Positions 9,302 through 19,450 of a DNA stretch of 64,000 nt are shown here, piece after piece. Positions within the stretch are counted from its first letter, which is position 1; the number at the start of each line of letters is the position of its first letter. Source of the DNA: Lachnospiraceae bacterium (GTDB lineage: Bacteria > Bacillota > Clostridia > Lachnospirales > Lachnospiraceae); NCBI GenBank assembly GCA_016286035.1, contig JAEERY010000069.1, forward strand, positions 47,433 to 111,432. The letters run 5' to 3'. Both the position numbers and the translations under genes were made by a program. A model generated the notes under the pieces. That model was not told the DNA's origin, did not search any database, and was given only the letters and a program-made list of their open reading frames with translations.

Positions 9302-11245
9302 TCATATCTTTAACGAAAAATCGCTTCTGTCGAGTGAGAAATTGATATTGTAGTAGGGATCGCCGGCTTCAAGGTCCTCTTTCCACTTTTCTCTGAACCT
9401 TGCGCTTTCCTCATCATATCTCTTTGCTTTTTCTCCCTTATCGTCAAGTCCCCTTGATACGGACTCGAAGTGATAAAGCTCGGCAAACGGCGTAAATACG
9501 TTTAATAATCCCAGATGTCTTAGCTTAAGGCAAAGATCGACATCGTTAAGCGATACGGCAAAGCTCTCATCTAAGCCTCCGACCTTATCGTAAAGCTCTT
9601 TCTTTACCATGAGGCAGGCACCGGTCACAGCCGTTACATCCTGTGCATAGCACAGTCTTCCCATGTAGCCCAGGTTCTCCCTTGACTGTCCGTAGTGTGT
9701 ATGTCCCGCTGTCCTGTGGGCACCCAGTCCTATAACGACTCCTGCATGCTGAATGGTCTTGTTCTCGTAGAAAAGCTTTGCACCGACTGCTCCGACATCA
9801 TCTCTCTGGGCATACATCAAAAGCTCTTCGATCCAGTTGACCGTTATCACCTGGGTATCGTTGTTTAAAAGAAGGATGTATTCACCGTCTGCATTGCTAA
9901 CTCCCAGGTTGCAGACCTTTGAATAATTAAACTCGCCCTCATATCTGACTATCTTAATCTTATCGCTCTTTATCTTTTCATAATAGTCAAATATCTCTTT
10001 GCTCTCTGAATTATTCTCAACGATTATTATCTCGTAGTTATCGTATGTGGATCTTTCTCTTATCGACTCTATACAGCGGCTGAGATCATTAAGATGATCC
10101 TTGTTGGGGATCACTATGGATATCTTCGGATCACCCTTTATCTCGTAGCTGATCTTGAATATCGTCTCAAATGCCCTTGTGGAGCTTATCCTGAAGTTCT
10201 TGTAGCCGTGGCTTCTTAAACTGTCCGCAACAGCCCCTCTGGCCGCCTCAATGGCATAATCCTTTGCGGTTATATCGCTTGCGACGCTTCCCGCATGTGC
10301 TCTCCAGTAATACATCAGTTTCGGAACATGCACTATACACTGAGCCTTATCGGTAAGTCTTAGGATCATGTCATGATCCTGGCTTCCGTCAAACTTGCTT
10401 CTAAACAGCTCCGTTCCCTCCAAAAGGCTTCTCTTAAAGCAGCTGAAATGACAGATATAATTGTTTGCCCTCAGGTTGTCCGGTGCATAATCTGGCTTGA
10501 AATGCATCGTTAACATCTTATCGATGTCATCGCCCGCAAAGGTCGTCTCATCGCAGTAGAGATAATCCGCACCCTTTTCGTTTATCGCTTTGACATATTC
10601 AAAAAGGACAGAAGGATGAAGGATATCATCATGATCGAACAGTGCGATATACTCTCCGCCTGCCATCTCAAGGCATCTGTTGGTATTTCCCGATATACCC
10701 TCGTTCTTTTCAAGCTTTCTGTAGCATATGCGTGAGTCTTTACCTGCCATCTTTATGCAGTACTCGCCGACATAGGCATGTGCATCATCGGAACCGTCGG
10801 CAAGACACAGCTGCCAGTTTTTGTATGTCTGATACAAAACAGATCCGATCATGCTCGTAAGAAAACCCTGAGGCGTGTTATAGAGGGGCACTAGTATGCT
10901 TATCAAAGGCATGCTGTCAAATACGGTTTCTTCCTCTTGTTTTCTCTTTGCATCATCGGGGAAGCTCTTTTTGCCGTAGTTTGCCATGGCAAGCTTTTCT
11001 CTCCTTTTGTATTTTATCTTTGCAACAACGCCTCTTAAACCTCCGCAGTTTTTAACGCGTGAGGTCTGCCTTGAAACAAAGTGCATGATACGTCTTAAGC
11101 CACCCGTTGCCTTCCACAGCTTGTTATCATGGATCCTGTCGAGGCGAAACTGAAGATAGTCGTTTGCTTCCTCAAGCTCTGCGACCCTGCTTGCCAGATC
11201 GGCGCACTTTATATGCTCTTTTTCATACAACTCTTCGTAATTCAT
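9302..11245 (-). CDS. Two-domain GT2 glycosyltransferase with N-terminal coiled coil
   Basis: A short coiled coil (residues 1-40, ELEEANDYLQFRLDRI) precedes two GT2 domains. Domain one begins near residue 113 (ISILVPLYNTPQGF) with ALFDHDDILHPS and SQDHDMILR. Domain two begins near residue 375 (ISIVIPNKDHLNDL) with LLLNNDTQVI and VSLNDVDLCLKLR. Both keep their acidic motifs, so both may be active and could add two sugars or polymerise a repeat. The 647-residue size matches bifunctional rhamnan and O-antigen transferases. The stop of the upstream gene and this start touch at base 11245. Confidence 0.88.
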   Translation of the reverse strand: MNYEELYEKEHIKCADLASRVAELEEANDYLQFRLDRIHDNKLWKATGGLRRIMHFVSRQTSRVKNCGGLRGVVAKIKYKRREKLAMANYGKKSFPDDAKRKQEEETVFDSMPLISILVPLYNTPQGFLTSMIGSVLYQTYKNWQLCLADGSDDAHAYVGEYCIKMAGKDSRICYRKLEKNEGISGNTNRCLEMAGGEYIALFDHDDILHPSVLFEYVKAINEKGADYLYCDETTFAGDDIDKMLTMHFKPDYAPDNLRANNYICHFSCFKRSLLEGTELFRSKFDGSQDHDMILRLTDKAQCIVHVPKLMYYWRAHAGSVASDITAKDYAIEAARGAVADSLRSHGYKNFRISSTRAFETIFKISYEIKGDPKISIVIPNKDHLNDLSRCIESIRERSTYDNYEIIIVENNSESKEIFDYYEKIKSDKIKIVRYEGEFNYSKVCNLGVSNADGEYILLLNNDTQVITVNWIEELLMYAQRDDVGAVGAKLFYENKTIQHAGVVIGLGAHRTAGHTHYGQSRENLGYMGRLCYAQDVTAVTGACLMVKKELYDKVGGLDESFAVSLNDVDLCLKLRHLGLLNVFTPFAELYHFESVSRGLDDKGEKAKRYDEESARFREKWKEDLEAGDPYYNINFSLDRSDFSLKI

Positions 11246-13215
11246 TATACAGTCTTGTTCACCCTGATATATTTGTTTGTCTCTTTAAACAGTTTAAGCC
11301 TTGATGCATGCGACTCACTTAATACGCATACCCTGTAGGTGTCAGGCTCAAGGTCTTTAAGATCAAATGTTAAACTGAAGCCGCACATTGAAGCATATTC
11401 CTCGCTGTCCAGGTTTGCTTCAAGATCCGGTCTGTACACATCGCTTGCCTTTATTATATAACTGTATCTCTCACCCTTTAATACAATGCTCCTTGAAAAG
11501 CATGAGTTATCGCTTCCGGCAACATATGCATATCCGCTGATTAAAGCCTTGGAAGTCTGATCGGCGTTTATGTCTTCAAACTTCTCAAAGCTTCCCGCAT
11601 ACTCAAGGCTTACCATCAGACACTCGTTATACCATACGTCCTTTATGCCTCCTTTATATATCAGAGGCTTGATATCCTCGGTCACATCCCTGTGATCGTA
11701 TTCGTATATGAACGAGTATCCCGTATCGCAGATATCGTTTGAAAGATGCTTTGAATAATAGGGATCCTTTGCATAGATGTAAGGGTGTCTCGAATAGAGC
11801 AGATCCCTTTCAGACGAAAGTCTGCTTAACTTATCTTTTGAGTCATCGTCTCCCCTGCTTAACGATTCATGATGCCACAGATGGGTATTGTTGCATACCG
11901 CATTGTGATATCCGTGTTCATGAAGTCTGAAGCACAGATCCACATCATTGAATGCCACTTCCAGCTCCTCGCAGAAGCCTCCGACCTCATCAAATTTGGA
12001 TTTAGCCAGCAAAAGACAGGCTCCGGTAACGGCGATGCAGTTTCTGACACCGTTGTTAAGATCCATGTAATAATGGCTGTTATCGTCCTTAAATTGCAAT
12101 TTATGCACGGGGCCGAGTCTTAAATTTACTATGCCCGCATGCTGTATCAGCATCGATCCGGGGTAGTAGAGCTTGGCTCCGACCGCACCCGTGTGGGGTC
12201 TTTTAGCAACCTTTAGCATCTTTTTAAGCCAGCTGCCTTCCCTGATCTCTATATCATCGTTTAAAAACAGAAGATAATCTCCTTTCGACTGCTTTGCTCC
12301 CTGGTCGCACATGCGGGAAAAGTTGAAGGGCTGAGGCTTGTAAAGATACGTGAAAATCTGCTTATCCACTGATTTTTCCACATATCCACAAGATACTAAA
12401 TCTTGTTTTAATCCGCACAGCATATCCTCTATTTTGCATTTATTCTCATCATTACTGCCGTTATCGACTATGATGATCTCGTATCTTACGTCCCTCGTAA
12501 GCCTTATAAACGACTCAAGACAGGTCTTTAAAACATCCGGATTATCCTTTGAGGGGATTATCACGGATACAAGGCTTTCACCAGCGTTTTTCTGATAAGT
12601 ATCTCTTAGCTCATCCCATTCCTTTCCTGAATAGAGTTTCTTTAAGTTATGGGAATGAAAAAGAGCATCATCCGCATGATATATCGCACGGTCCTTAAGA
12701 TCATGTGTTACCTTTAACGCAAGCTCGTATATGTTTGATACATTGCCGATGCCCTTAAGGATATCGCTTCTTATCGCGATTATGTTTCCAAAATACATAT
12801 GATCAAGAAGCGTATCAGGTGACCATGAGGGTTTGAACCACGGGTTCATCAGTATCTCTTCGTTGCTGTTATATTCATCCTCATTGGCATATATAAGGCT
12901 GACCTGATCGTTTTTATCGAATATATCCGCAACTATACGCTGCGCATCATTATCAAGCCCGTTAAGATCGCTCGTGAAAATGACATAATCGGTATCAACG
13001 TAAAGATCGGATTCTTCATTGACGGAATCATATGTAAGAATGCTGACTTTGCTCTCAGCCTCTTTGTCAGAAACAGAAATGCCGTTTAACATGGCACTTC
13101 TTACCGTCTTTGCATACTGGTCATAGGGAAAAAAGCTCATGTCGAGCTTATCCATGTATTCGTTATAAAGTTTAGATACAACGGGAGCACGTAATATCTC
13201 CTTAACAAGTCCCAT
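11245..13215 (-). CDS. GT2 glycosyltransferase with flanking degenerate GT and C-terminal beta domain
   Basis: The middle section is a good GT2 domain: VSVIIPSKDNPDVL near residue 215, IIVDNGSND, LFLNDDIEIREG and VAFNDVDLCFRLHEHG. The first 200 residues look like a partial GT fold (YVIFTSDLNGLD, LIYANEDEYNSN, PWFKPSWSPD) that lacks the start motif. The last 120 residues form a probable beta-sandwich similar in style to the tail of the neighbouring methyltransferase-kinase. Those tails may bind glycan or dock the enzymes together (inference). Its ends abut both neighbours at shared bases, indicating tight translational coupling. Confidence 0.83.
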   Translation of the reverse strand: MGLVKEILRAPVVSKLYNEYMDKLDMSFFPYDQYAKTVRSAMLNGISVSDKEAESKVSILTYDSVNEESDLYVDTDYVIFTSDLNGLDNDAQRIVADIFDKNDQVSLIYANEDEYNSNEEILMNPWFKPSWSPDTLLDHMYFGNIIAIRSDILKGIGNVSNIYELALKVTHDLKDRAIYHADDALFHSHNLKKLYSGKEWDELRDTYQKNAGESLVSVIIPSKDNPDVLKTCLESFIRLTRDVRYEIIIVDNGSNDENKCKIEDMLCGLKQDLVSCGYVEKSVDKQIFTYLYKPQPFNFSRMCDQGAKQSKGDYLLFLNDDIEIREGSWLKKMLKVAKRPHTGAVGAKLYYPGSMLIQHAGIVNLRLGPVHKLQFKDDNSHYYMDLNNGVRNCIAVTGACLLLAKSKFDEVGGFCEELEVAFNDVDLCFRLHEHGYHNAVCNNTHLWHHESLSRGDDDSKDKLSRLSSERDLLYSRHPYIYAKDPYYSKHLSNDICDTGYSFIYEYDHRDVTEDIKPLIYKGGIKDVWYNECLMVSLEYAGSFEKFEDINADQTSKALISGYAYVAGSDNSCFSRSIVLKGERYSYIIKASDVYRPDLEANLDSEEYASMCGFSLTFDLKDLEPDTYRVCVLSESHASRLKLFKETNKYIRVNKTV

Positions 13216-15287
13216 TACAGCCTTATCATCCTCTTTAAATTGCCGGCCAGGTTCTTTGTCATCTCCTCATGCAAAAGAGATGTCTTGAATACCATATCCA
13301 GCCTGTTTCCGGTGCTTCTTACAACATCGCTTACCTCTATCACGATATTGGGGTCTTCATTGAAAAATACCGCCGTAACGCCCTCAACTGTAGCATCCTT
13401 AAGTTTCTTTCCGTTGATATACAGGCGCTTGTTATCCTTGAAATCAAGCGGTCTGCCGTTAAACACAAGGCTTTCGATGTAGCAGACGGCATAATCCTCG
13501 CAGGGGTCTATCCTGACCTTCTTTGTGTTTGCGGGAAATTCAATGCTCACAGATGCCTGGCCGTCCTTATCATAGGTCTCCTCGCAGTAATATGCGTCAT
13601 TCTCGTTAAAGCCTGCACCGTGATCCGTATATACTCTTATCCTTAACTTATTCTTTCTTTCGTTCTCTCCCGAAAGACTCTCTTCAAGCGACATGATCTT
13701 TCCGCCGATGAGCTCTCTTAGTTCGCCCATTGATCTGTATCTTCCGGTAACTTCCTTCTGGAAGAGGGCTTCTCTTTCTCTGTAGCCCTGTTCCTCATCA
13801 ACCGTTATGCCCAGTTTTTTAACGATACGGTCATAATCAGATATATTTCTTCTGTCATCCTCCAAAATATAGCAGTACAGCGCTCTGAAAGCTATCTCCT
13901 TGGTGTCGACATGCTTATCTTCTACCCACTCGTAGTCTATAGCTGTCCAGTCCTTGCCGTTAACGATTATATTCGAGAATATCAGATCAAAATCGGCGAT
14001 ATCCTTATTCTCATCAAGTCCGATGCGTTCAACATATTCATCAAAGAGCTTTTCAAAGCCCTCATCATCCGATACTTTGAGTCTCTCATCCATCATCTGG
14101 GCAAGGGTTTTTCCCTTAATGAACGGGAAGATGACACTCATGCCCTCGTCAACTATCTTTGCTGGGCATATATTTAAAGAAGTCTCCTCATAGGCTTCCT
14201 TCAGCTTATCGTAATGTTCCCTTATCTTTTGAAGATGAGGCTTTCCGCTCTCTTTAAGGGCTCTCTTTTTTATTATCCTGTCACCGTCTATGTTTAACAG
14301 CTCGGTACAGATCTTGTATTCATCGGCTCTGTCATTTGAGTATCTGACATATTTCTTTTCACTGTCCGGTCCGAGTATCACCAGAAATGAGTTGGAATAT
14401 ATATCAAACATTCCGTCTTCGACTATGCCGTCAAATACAGCCTTTTCATCAAACAGTTTTATCCTGTCCCTGTCATAGTTTCTGTCATTTAAATACAGCT
14501 CGCCCTTTAACGGCAGACGCTCGTTTGAATACAGGGTTGTCATGAACTTGTAATCGGGATAGGGATAATAGAAATGCACATCTTTTTCCTGACAGGTATC
14601 AAAGATACGCATAAGACCGTTCTTTGAGAATGTCCTGACACCGTCTGATGGTACATATCCCTCAAGACCCTTAAAGTATCGTCCCAGGTGATCTTCCATG
14701 CATCCTGCGAAGTACTTAAGGCCGTATCTGTTCTCGATGGCGATAACGATCCTTCCGTTTTTTGCGCAGTGCTTTCTGACGATCCTTAAGAAATCCTCAT
14801 AAGGAGTATCAGAATCAATATAGCTCTGACCGTACTCAAATACGCCTATTAAAAGGCAGTAATCATAATCGGTATCAAGCTCGGGTTCAATATCGTTAAA
14901 ATTGCCGACTTTGATCGTCACATTGTCACAGTCCTGGTTTCTGTATGCATTAATAAGACTTCTTTTCTTTGAAAGATCCACACAGGTGACCTGTCCAGCT
15001 TTTCTTGCCAGTGCTCCCGTTATGGCTCCGCAGCCCGAACCGATCTCCAAAACCTTTGTGTTTTTGTCCATGGGAAGCCAGTCGACGATATTCTCCCTTA
15101 TCTCCGAGAAATGATACATCACGGGCCAGTTTGCCTTTTCCTCGATGATGCGCTGATACTCCACATGAGCATAATTCTTTGCTATATCGAGCATCTCATC
15201 CTCTATCGCACCGTCGCAGTAAAGGTCCTCGCCCGGATAATGGCTGTAGTCTATTGTTATCTTTCCTACCGTATCTCTAAGTTCCAT
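13215..15287 (-). CDS. WbdD-like SAM methyltransferase fused to a kinase-like domain
   Basis: Residues 1-330 form a class I methyltransferase with the SAM loop VLEIGSGCGAITGALA near residue 80 and VTCVDLSKKR after it. Residues about 330-520 read as an aminoglycoside/choline-kinase-like fold. IIKKRAL resembles the ATP-lysine strand, and DFDLIFSNIIVNG followed by WTAIDYEWV matches the catalytic Asp/Asn and metal-binding DYE arrangement. The last 130 residues look like a beta-sandwich. This order, beside wzt and wzm, resembles E. coli WbdD, the methyltransferase-kinase that caps O-antigen chains and sets their length. The capping role here is inference. A plain methyltransferase with an inactive tail is the alternative. 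Confidence 0.75.
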   Translation of the reverse strand: MELRDTVGKITIDYSHYPGEDLYCDGAIEDEMLDIAKNYAHVEYQRIIEEKANWPVMYHFSEIRENIVDWLPMDKNTKVLEIGSGCGAITGALARKAGQVTCVDLSKKRSLINAYRNQDCDNVTIKVGNFNDIEPELDTDYDYCLLIGVFEYGQSYIDSDTPYEDFLRIVRKHCAKNGRIVIAIENRYGLKYFAGCMEDHLGRYFKGLEGYVPSDGVRTFSKNGLMRIFDTCQEKDVHFYYPYPDYKFMTTLYSNERLPLKGELYLNDRNYDRDRIKLFDEKAVFDGIVEDGMFDIYSNSFLVILGPDSEKKYVRYSNDRADEYKICTELLNIDGDRIIKKRALKESGKPHLQKIREHYDKLKEAYEETSLNICPAKIVDEGMSVIFPFIKGKTLAQMMDERLKVSDDEGFEKLFDEYVERIGLDENKDIADFDLIFSNIIVNGKDWTAIDYEWVEDKHVDTKEIAFRALYCYILEDDRRNISDYDRIVKKLGITVDEEQGYREREALFQKEVTGRYRSMGELRELIGGKIMSLEESLSGENERKNKLRIRVYTDHGAGFNENDAYYCEETYDKDGQASVSIEFPANTKKVRIDPCEDYAVCYIESLVFNGRPLDFKDNKRLYINGKKLKDATVEGVTAVFFNEDPNIVIEVSDVVRSTGNRLDMVFKTSLLHEEMTKNLAGNLKRMIRL

Positions 15288-15297
15288 CTAACTCTTC

Positions 15298-16581
15298 CTA
15301 GTCCGAAATAACGACTTTTGAATTCATATCATAATATCCGACCGTATCCTTGTCGGAAACGACCGTCACATTCAAAACATCATACAATCTGTGATATACC
15401 TGGAATCTGTCATCCTCATAGCCCGTAACGCCTAGGCTTATAAGGTATTCGCCTCCCTGAAGATCCATCTTCTGGGTAAATGTGACCTTTTTGACATCAC
15501 CTTTGGACACGCTCTCTAAAAACGCCTTCTCAAACATGGAATTTGTTCCCGTTATCTCGGTGCCCTTTATGTTCTTTATCGTGAATGCGAAAATGGGGGC
15601 TTTGATATCCTGTGAAAATTCGACAGTGTAATGAAGAGTAAACTCCTCACCCTTTATTATCGCACTGGTCACGGTACCGTTCTTATCGGTTATGTGATAA
15701 TCCTTTATGGTCGCAGCACCTGTTCCGTACTCGAGCGCATCGGGATTGACTCCGGATCTTGCTCTGGCTAATATCTCATCATCCTCAAGCAGGTTTTCAT
15801 CATCACTGTCCGGGATCTGATACTGTCCGACCAGGACCTGTTTATATACGTCTATCATCTCTTTGGGTGCGCCTTCGCCTAGCTTTATGCCCTTGTTTAA
15901 GAGAACGACACGGTCGCAGTATTTTGCGATCGAGCTTAAGTCATGGCTTACAAAGAGAATGGTCTTTCCGGCTTTTTTAAACTCCTCGAACTTGTGATAG
16001 CACTTGGCCTGGAAGAATACATCACCTACAGAGAGCGCCTCATCGACTATCAGTATCTCGGGTTCTATGTTTATTGCCACCGCAAATGCGAGTCTTACGA
16101 ACATACCGCTCGAATAGGTCTTGCAGGGCTGATAGACATACTCCCCGATATCAGCAAACTCCAGGATGCTCTCAAGCTTTTCGTCTATCTCCTTTTCGGA
16201 AAAGCCCATCATGGTACCGTTAAGATATATGTTCTCTATGCCGTTGTATTCCATGTTAAAACCGGCTCCAAGCTCCAAAAGCGCACTTATCCTGCCGTCA
16301 ACGGTCATTGTTCCCTTGGTGGGACTTAAAACTCCGGTTATTATCTTAAGGATAGTCGATTTTCCCGAACCGTTTGTTCCGATTATGCCTACGGTCTCAC
16401 CCTTGTAAATGGTCAGATCCACATCCGTTAAGGCATAGTGCTCCTTATGATGCTTCTTTCTCGAAAGCCCCAGTGCCTCCTTCATCCTGTCGGAAGGCTT
16501 GTCATAGAGCTTATAGACTTTCGAGATATTCTCGGCGCATATGGCTATCTCTCTTGTTTTGTCGGTCTGCGTAGCTGTCAT
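15298..16581 (-). CDS. wzt: Polysaccharide ABC exporter ATPase with C-terminal carbohydrate-binding domain (Wzt)
   Basis: Nucleotide-binding subunit of an ABC-2 glycan exporter. Walker A is GTNGSGKST at residues 68-76, the signature is YSSGM near 161, and Walker B is EILIVDEAL near 183-191, followed by LFVSHD. The conserved GAGFNMEYNG stretch is characteristic of the Wzt/TagH branch. Residues about 270-427 form an extra C-terminal domain (TIKDYHITDKNG, FTIKNIKGTEITGTNS) of the Wzt_C type. In E. coli O9a that domain recognises the capped chain end. It lies between wzm and the WbdD-like gene, which supports capped-chain recognition. Confidence 0.92.
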   Translation of the reverse strand: MTATQTDKTREIAICAENISKVYKLYDKPSDRMKEALGLSRKKHHKEHYALTDVDLTIYKGETVGIIGTNGSGKSTILKIITGVLSPTKGTMTVDGRISALLELGAGFNMEYNGIENIYLNGTMMGFSEKEIDEKLESILEFADIGEYVYQPCKTYSSGMFVRLAFAVAINIEPEILIVDEALSVGDVFFQAKCYHKFEEFKKAGKTILFVSHDLSSIAKYCDRVVLLNKGIKLGEGAPKEMIDVYKQVLVGQYQIPDSDDENLLEDDEILARARSGVNPDALEYGTGAATIKDYHITDKNGTVTSAIIKGEEFTLHYTVEFSQDIKAPIFAFTIKNIKGTEITGTNSMFEKAFLESVSKGDVKKVTFTQKMDLQGGEYLISLGVTGYEDDRFQVYHRLYDVLNVTVVSDKDTVGYYDMNSKVVISD

Positions 16582-16590
16582 CTTAATTTC

Positions 16591-17598
16591 CTATAAAACA
16601 TCCGCGAAATGCGGTTTAAGTCTCTTGAATATCAGGCATCCTATGCCAAACAAAACAACCGTGAAGATCCAGAAGTACATGGTTGAATAGAAGTCCTCGA
16701 AGAACCACTGCTCCTCACATATCGAACTCCTGTAACCCTCAACTATATATACGAGCGGATTGATCTTGATATATGTCTGAACCTTAAGATCAAACGCTGC
16801 GATGTTCCACAGAATGGGAGTTGCCCACATGCCTATCTGCAAAAGTATGCTTATGATCTGGGCGATATCCTTGAAGAATACCATTATCGCACAGGTCGAA
16901 TAGCATAGAGCCAGAACAAATATAAATGTGCACAGACTGTAATAAAAGATCTGTATGGTATATATGGTCGGATAGAATCCGTAAAAGGCCGCAATAATGA
17001 GCATTATGATCACGAAGAACGCATGTATGAATGTGGCTGCTATGACCTTGATTATCGGAAGTATGCTTATCTTGAAAACGACTTTTTTTACCAGATACGA
17101 GTATTCCATGAGTGCCTGGGTGCCGTTGTTGAGCGCTTCCGTAAAATAAAACCATGGAACCAGTCCGGCAGTCAGAAACAGAACATACGGAATCTGCGTA
17201 TCTCTTGCTCCTGCCTGGTCACCTGCTCCCATGATCACATCAAAAACAATATAATACATGACAACCGTTACGACCGGCTGTATCATGGCCCATACCGCCC
17301 CCAGATACGACCCTGCATAACGCTTTTTAAAGTCATTTTTTGCAAGCTTCCAGATAAGATGTCTGTTCTGCCAAAGCTCGACGGGCAGAACCGTTACCTT
17401 ATCGTAGAGAAGTATAAATGCGATCTCTGCAACAACTATGATCGATATTGCTATTATCTTTTTTGTCAGTTCATCCTGATATACCGCCAGCGGATTATGA
17501 TGCAGACCGATAACAAGTGCCATCACGAACATGAACACCGAAAAGATCGTTATCCCAACCGGCTTGGTTATATGGATATTATCTTTGATAAATCTCAT
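16591..17598 (-). CDS. wzm: Polysaccharide ABC exporter permease (Wzm) with extra N-terminal membrane segments
   Basis: ABC-2 type permease forming the export channel with the Wzt subunit encoded 9 bases downstream. The family core starts near residue 82 (LIWKLAKNDFKKRYAGS) and contains about six membrane segments. ACKED conserved features are the amphipathic start and the GLVPWFYFTEAL region. Before the core there is an extension of about 75 residues with two additional hydrophobic segments (residues 13-32 and 48-66) that ordinary Wzm proteins lack. SKPAR-independent placement in the locus and the intact core leave little doubt about the role; the extension's function is unknown. Confidence 0.9.
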   Translation of the reverse strand: MRFIKDNIHITKPVGITIFSVFMFVMALVIGLHHNPLAVYQDELTKKIIAISIIVVAEIAFILLYDKVTVLPVELWQNRHLIWKLAKNDFKKRYAGSYLGAVWAMIQPVVTVVMYYIVFDVIMGAGDQAGARDTQIPYVLFLTAGLVPWFYFTEALNNGTQALMEYSYLVKKVVFKISILPIIKVIAATFIHAFFVIIMLIIAAFYGFYPTIYTIQIFYYSLCTFIFVLALCYSTCAIMVFFKDIAQIISILLQIGMWATPILWNIAAFDLKVQTYIKINPLVYIVEGYRSSICEEQWFFEDFYSTMYFWIFTVVLFGIGCLIFKRLKPHFADVL

Positions 17599-17607
17599 AG
17601 TATGACC

Positions 17608-18171
17608 TTAAAGACCCCGCTCCTTCTTAAACTCCTCAAATGACGGATGAACCTTGTCCTTATCGGAAAGTATCAGCTCGCATCCTTCTTCAAACGGCCA
17701 GTCTATCGCAAGTGCCGGATCGTTATACATGATACCGCCCTCATCATTCGGGTGATAGAAATCAGAAACCTTATAACAGAACTCGGCATAATCGCTCATT
17801 ACATAGAAGCCGTGTGCAAAGCCCTTGGGTACAAAGAACTGCTTTTTGTTCTCTGCGGAAAGCTCGACTCCGAACCATTTGCCGAATGTCTTTGAACCTT
17901 TTCTTATATCAACGGCAACATCAAAAACCCTGCCGTTTATGACTCTGACCAGTTTATCCTGGGGATAGTTTATCTGGAAATGCAGACCTCTTAACACATT
18001 CTTTACTGAGGCTGACTGATTGTCCTGAACAAAGTTTACATCTATTCCTGCTTCCTTAAAATCATTGTACTGGTAGGTCTCGACGAAATATCCTCTCTCG
18101 TCCTCAAATACCTTTGGTGTTATGACTTTAAGTCCCTCGATCTCACATGTCTCTACTGTTATCTTGCCCAT
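17608..18171 (-). CDS. rfbC: dTDP-4-dehydrorhamnose 3,5-epimerase
   Basis: Third enzyme of dTDP-L-rhamnose synthesis, a cupin-fold epimerase. The sequence shows VFEDERGYFVETY, the RGLHFQ catalytic histidine segment, KLVRVINGRVFDVAVDIR, VPKGFAHGF and the DPALAIDWPF end region typical of RfbC. I place the start at 18171 (MGKITVE), because AAGGAGA at 18181-18187 lies about 9 bases upstream. A longer frame to 18222 would add an atypical basic leader. The protein is then 187 residues, the normal size. The start lies inside the last 29 bases of the upstream lysozyme gene. Confidence 0.95.
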   Translation of the reverse strand: MGKITVETCEIEGLKVITPKVFEDERGYFVETYQYNDFKEAGIDVNFVQDNQSASVKNVLRGLHFQINYPQDKLVRVINGRVFDVAVDIRKGSKTFGKWFGVELSAENKKQFFVPKGFAHGFYVMSDYAEFCYKVSDFYHPNDEGGIMYNDPALAIDWPFEEGCELILSDKDKVHPSFEEFKKERGL

Positions 18172-19450
18172 CTTCCTGATTCTCCTTAGAAGTTGTTCTT
18201 TTATCCGATCCCGGTGTGACATCCAGGTAGCTAAGATCCATATCTACCCTTCCCTCTATACCGGGTATTCTTCCCGCCGAGCTGTACTGCCACAGCTGAT
18301 ATGTGCCGCCATAGCTGGTCTTATCGGCATATTCTGCCAGCCAAGTGACATTGTCCGCTGACAGTTTAGATACATCGAGTCTCTTATTAAACCAGTTCTT
18401 CGATGCATATATCCCCGCTTTGTATCCGCCGCTCCTTACAGTCTCACAGAAAGCCTGCAAAACTTTGCTCCTTTGTGTGACCTCAAGATCATCCGCCCTT
18501 CCGTTTCCTCCGGCAGACTCACTGTCAACAAACACGGGGAATGTAAGTTTATAATCCTTTATAAGGCTCATGACCGCGCTGGCTTCCTCAACCGCCTCTC
18601 TCTCATCAACGGCCTGTGTGAAGAAATACACGCCGATCGGCATTCCAACGCTTGTTGCGCCTTCCATATTTTTTCTGAAGTACGGATCTTCGACTATGGC
18701 TCCGGTCTTGGATCCTCGATATCCGCATCTTATGATAGCGAATCCGACACCCTCGTTCTTGACCTGTTCCCAGTTGATATCACCGTTGTATTTGGAAACA
18801 TCTATTCCGAATGTAGCGCCTTCCACCGTACGTACAGCCGAATTACCCGCAGTCTCTTCTCCTGCATCGTTGACAGCGGTATCTTCCTTTTCGGCATCGA
18901 TATCGGCTTCTGTTTTTATCAGGTAGGATATATCGGCCACGGCCTTGTATTCTATCTTTGCGCTGACCGAGATCTTTGTAGGCTTAGATGAAAACGAATA
19001 CCCCGTCACATCGCTCATGCTTATGCTGTAATCGCCCGGAGTAACATCCTCGATATAAATGAAACCGTCTCTGTTTTCGTCGCTGTATTCGCCCAGATCC
19101 GAGATGTCAGCCTTAAAGCGTCTTCCCGATATCACATCACCGTTCTCGTCCATTACGACGATCCTGATGTCCTTGTCTATGCTGGATACCATGTAGGTTG
19201 CCGGCTTGGTCTCCTTGACCTCATACTTTCCGTCAGCCAGCTTCTCTGCATCAAAAAAAGTCTCATCCGAAAGCCACGCATAAAGATCAGCCGGTGTTTC
19301 ATCAGTTTCTGTGACCGGCTCATTTGTTTCTTCTGTGGGCTGAACCTTTTTTTGAGAGAACTTTCCGTTTACGGCCAGTACGACGATCATGACCGTAACA
19401 GCAAACAGGGACACAATAAGTATCCCCATTCGAACCAGCTTAGAGTCCAT
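18143..19450 (-). CDS. Membrane-anchored GH25 lysozyme (short paralogue)
   Basis: N-terminal signal anchor at residues 9-28, a linker rich in Thr/Glu/Pro, a prealbumin/SpaA-like beta domain near residues 80-170 ([22 protein letters not shown]), and a GH25 muramidase from about residue 210. The GH25 part starts with [13 protein letters not shown] and includes [27 protein letters not shown] and LWQYSSAG, matching the beta/alpha barrel with its catalytic Asp and Glu positions. It would cleave peptidoglycan at the outer membrane face. It shares this layout with the larger protein at 20322. Both surround rfbA and overlap or abut it, so they are part of the polysaccharide operon. Confidence 0.88.
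   Translation of the reverse strand: MDSKLVRMGILIVSLFAVTVMIVVLAVNGKFSQKKVQPTEETNEPVTETDETPADLYAWLSDETFFDAEKLADGKYEVKETKPATYMVSSIDKDIRIVVMDENGDVISGRRFKADISDLGEYSDENRDGFIYIEDVTPGDYSISMSDVTGYSFSSKPTKISVSAKIEYKAVADISYLIKTEADIDAEKEDTAVNDAGEETAGNSAVRTVEGATFGIDVSKYNGDINWEQVKNEGVGFAIIRCGYRGSKTGAIVEDPYFRKNMEGATSVGMPIGVYFFTQAVDEREAVEEASAVMSLIKDYKLTFPVFVDSESAGGNGRADDLEVTQRSKVLQAFCETVRSGGYKAGIYASKNWFNKRLDVSKLSADNVTWLAEYADKTSYGGTYQLWQYSSAGRIPGIEGRVDMDLSYLDVTPGSDKRTTSKENQEDGQDNSRDM

Noticed and set aside
5098..13215. CRISPR, toxin-antitoxin or prophage genes among the polysaccharide genes
   Set aside because: All frames of good length here are glycosyltransferases or metabolic genes; no such system is visible.
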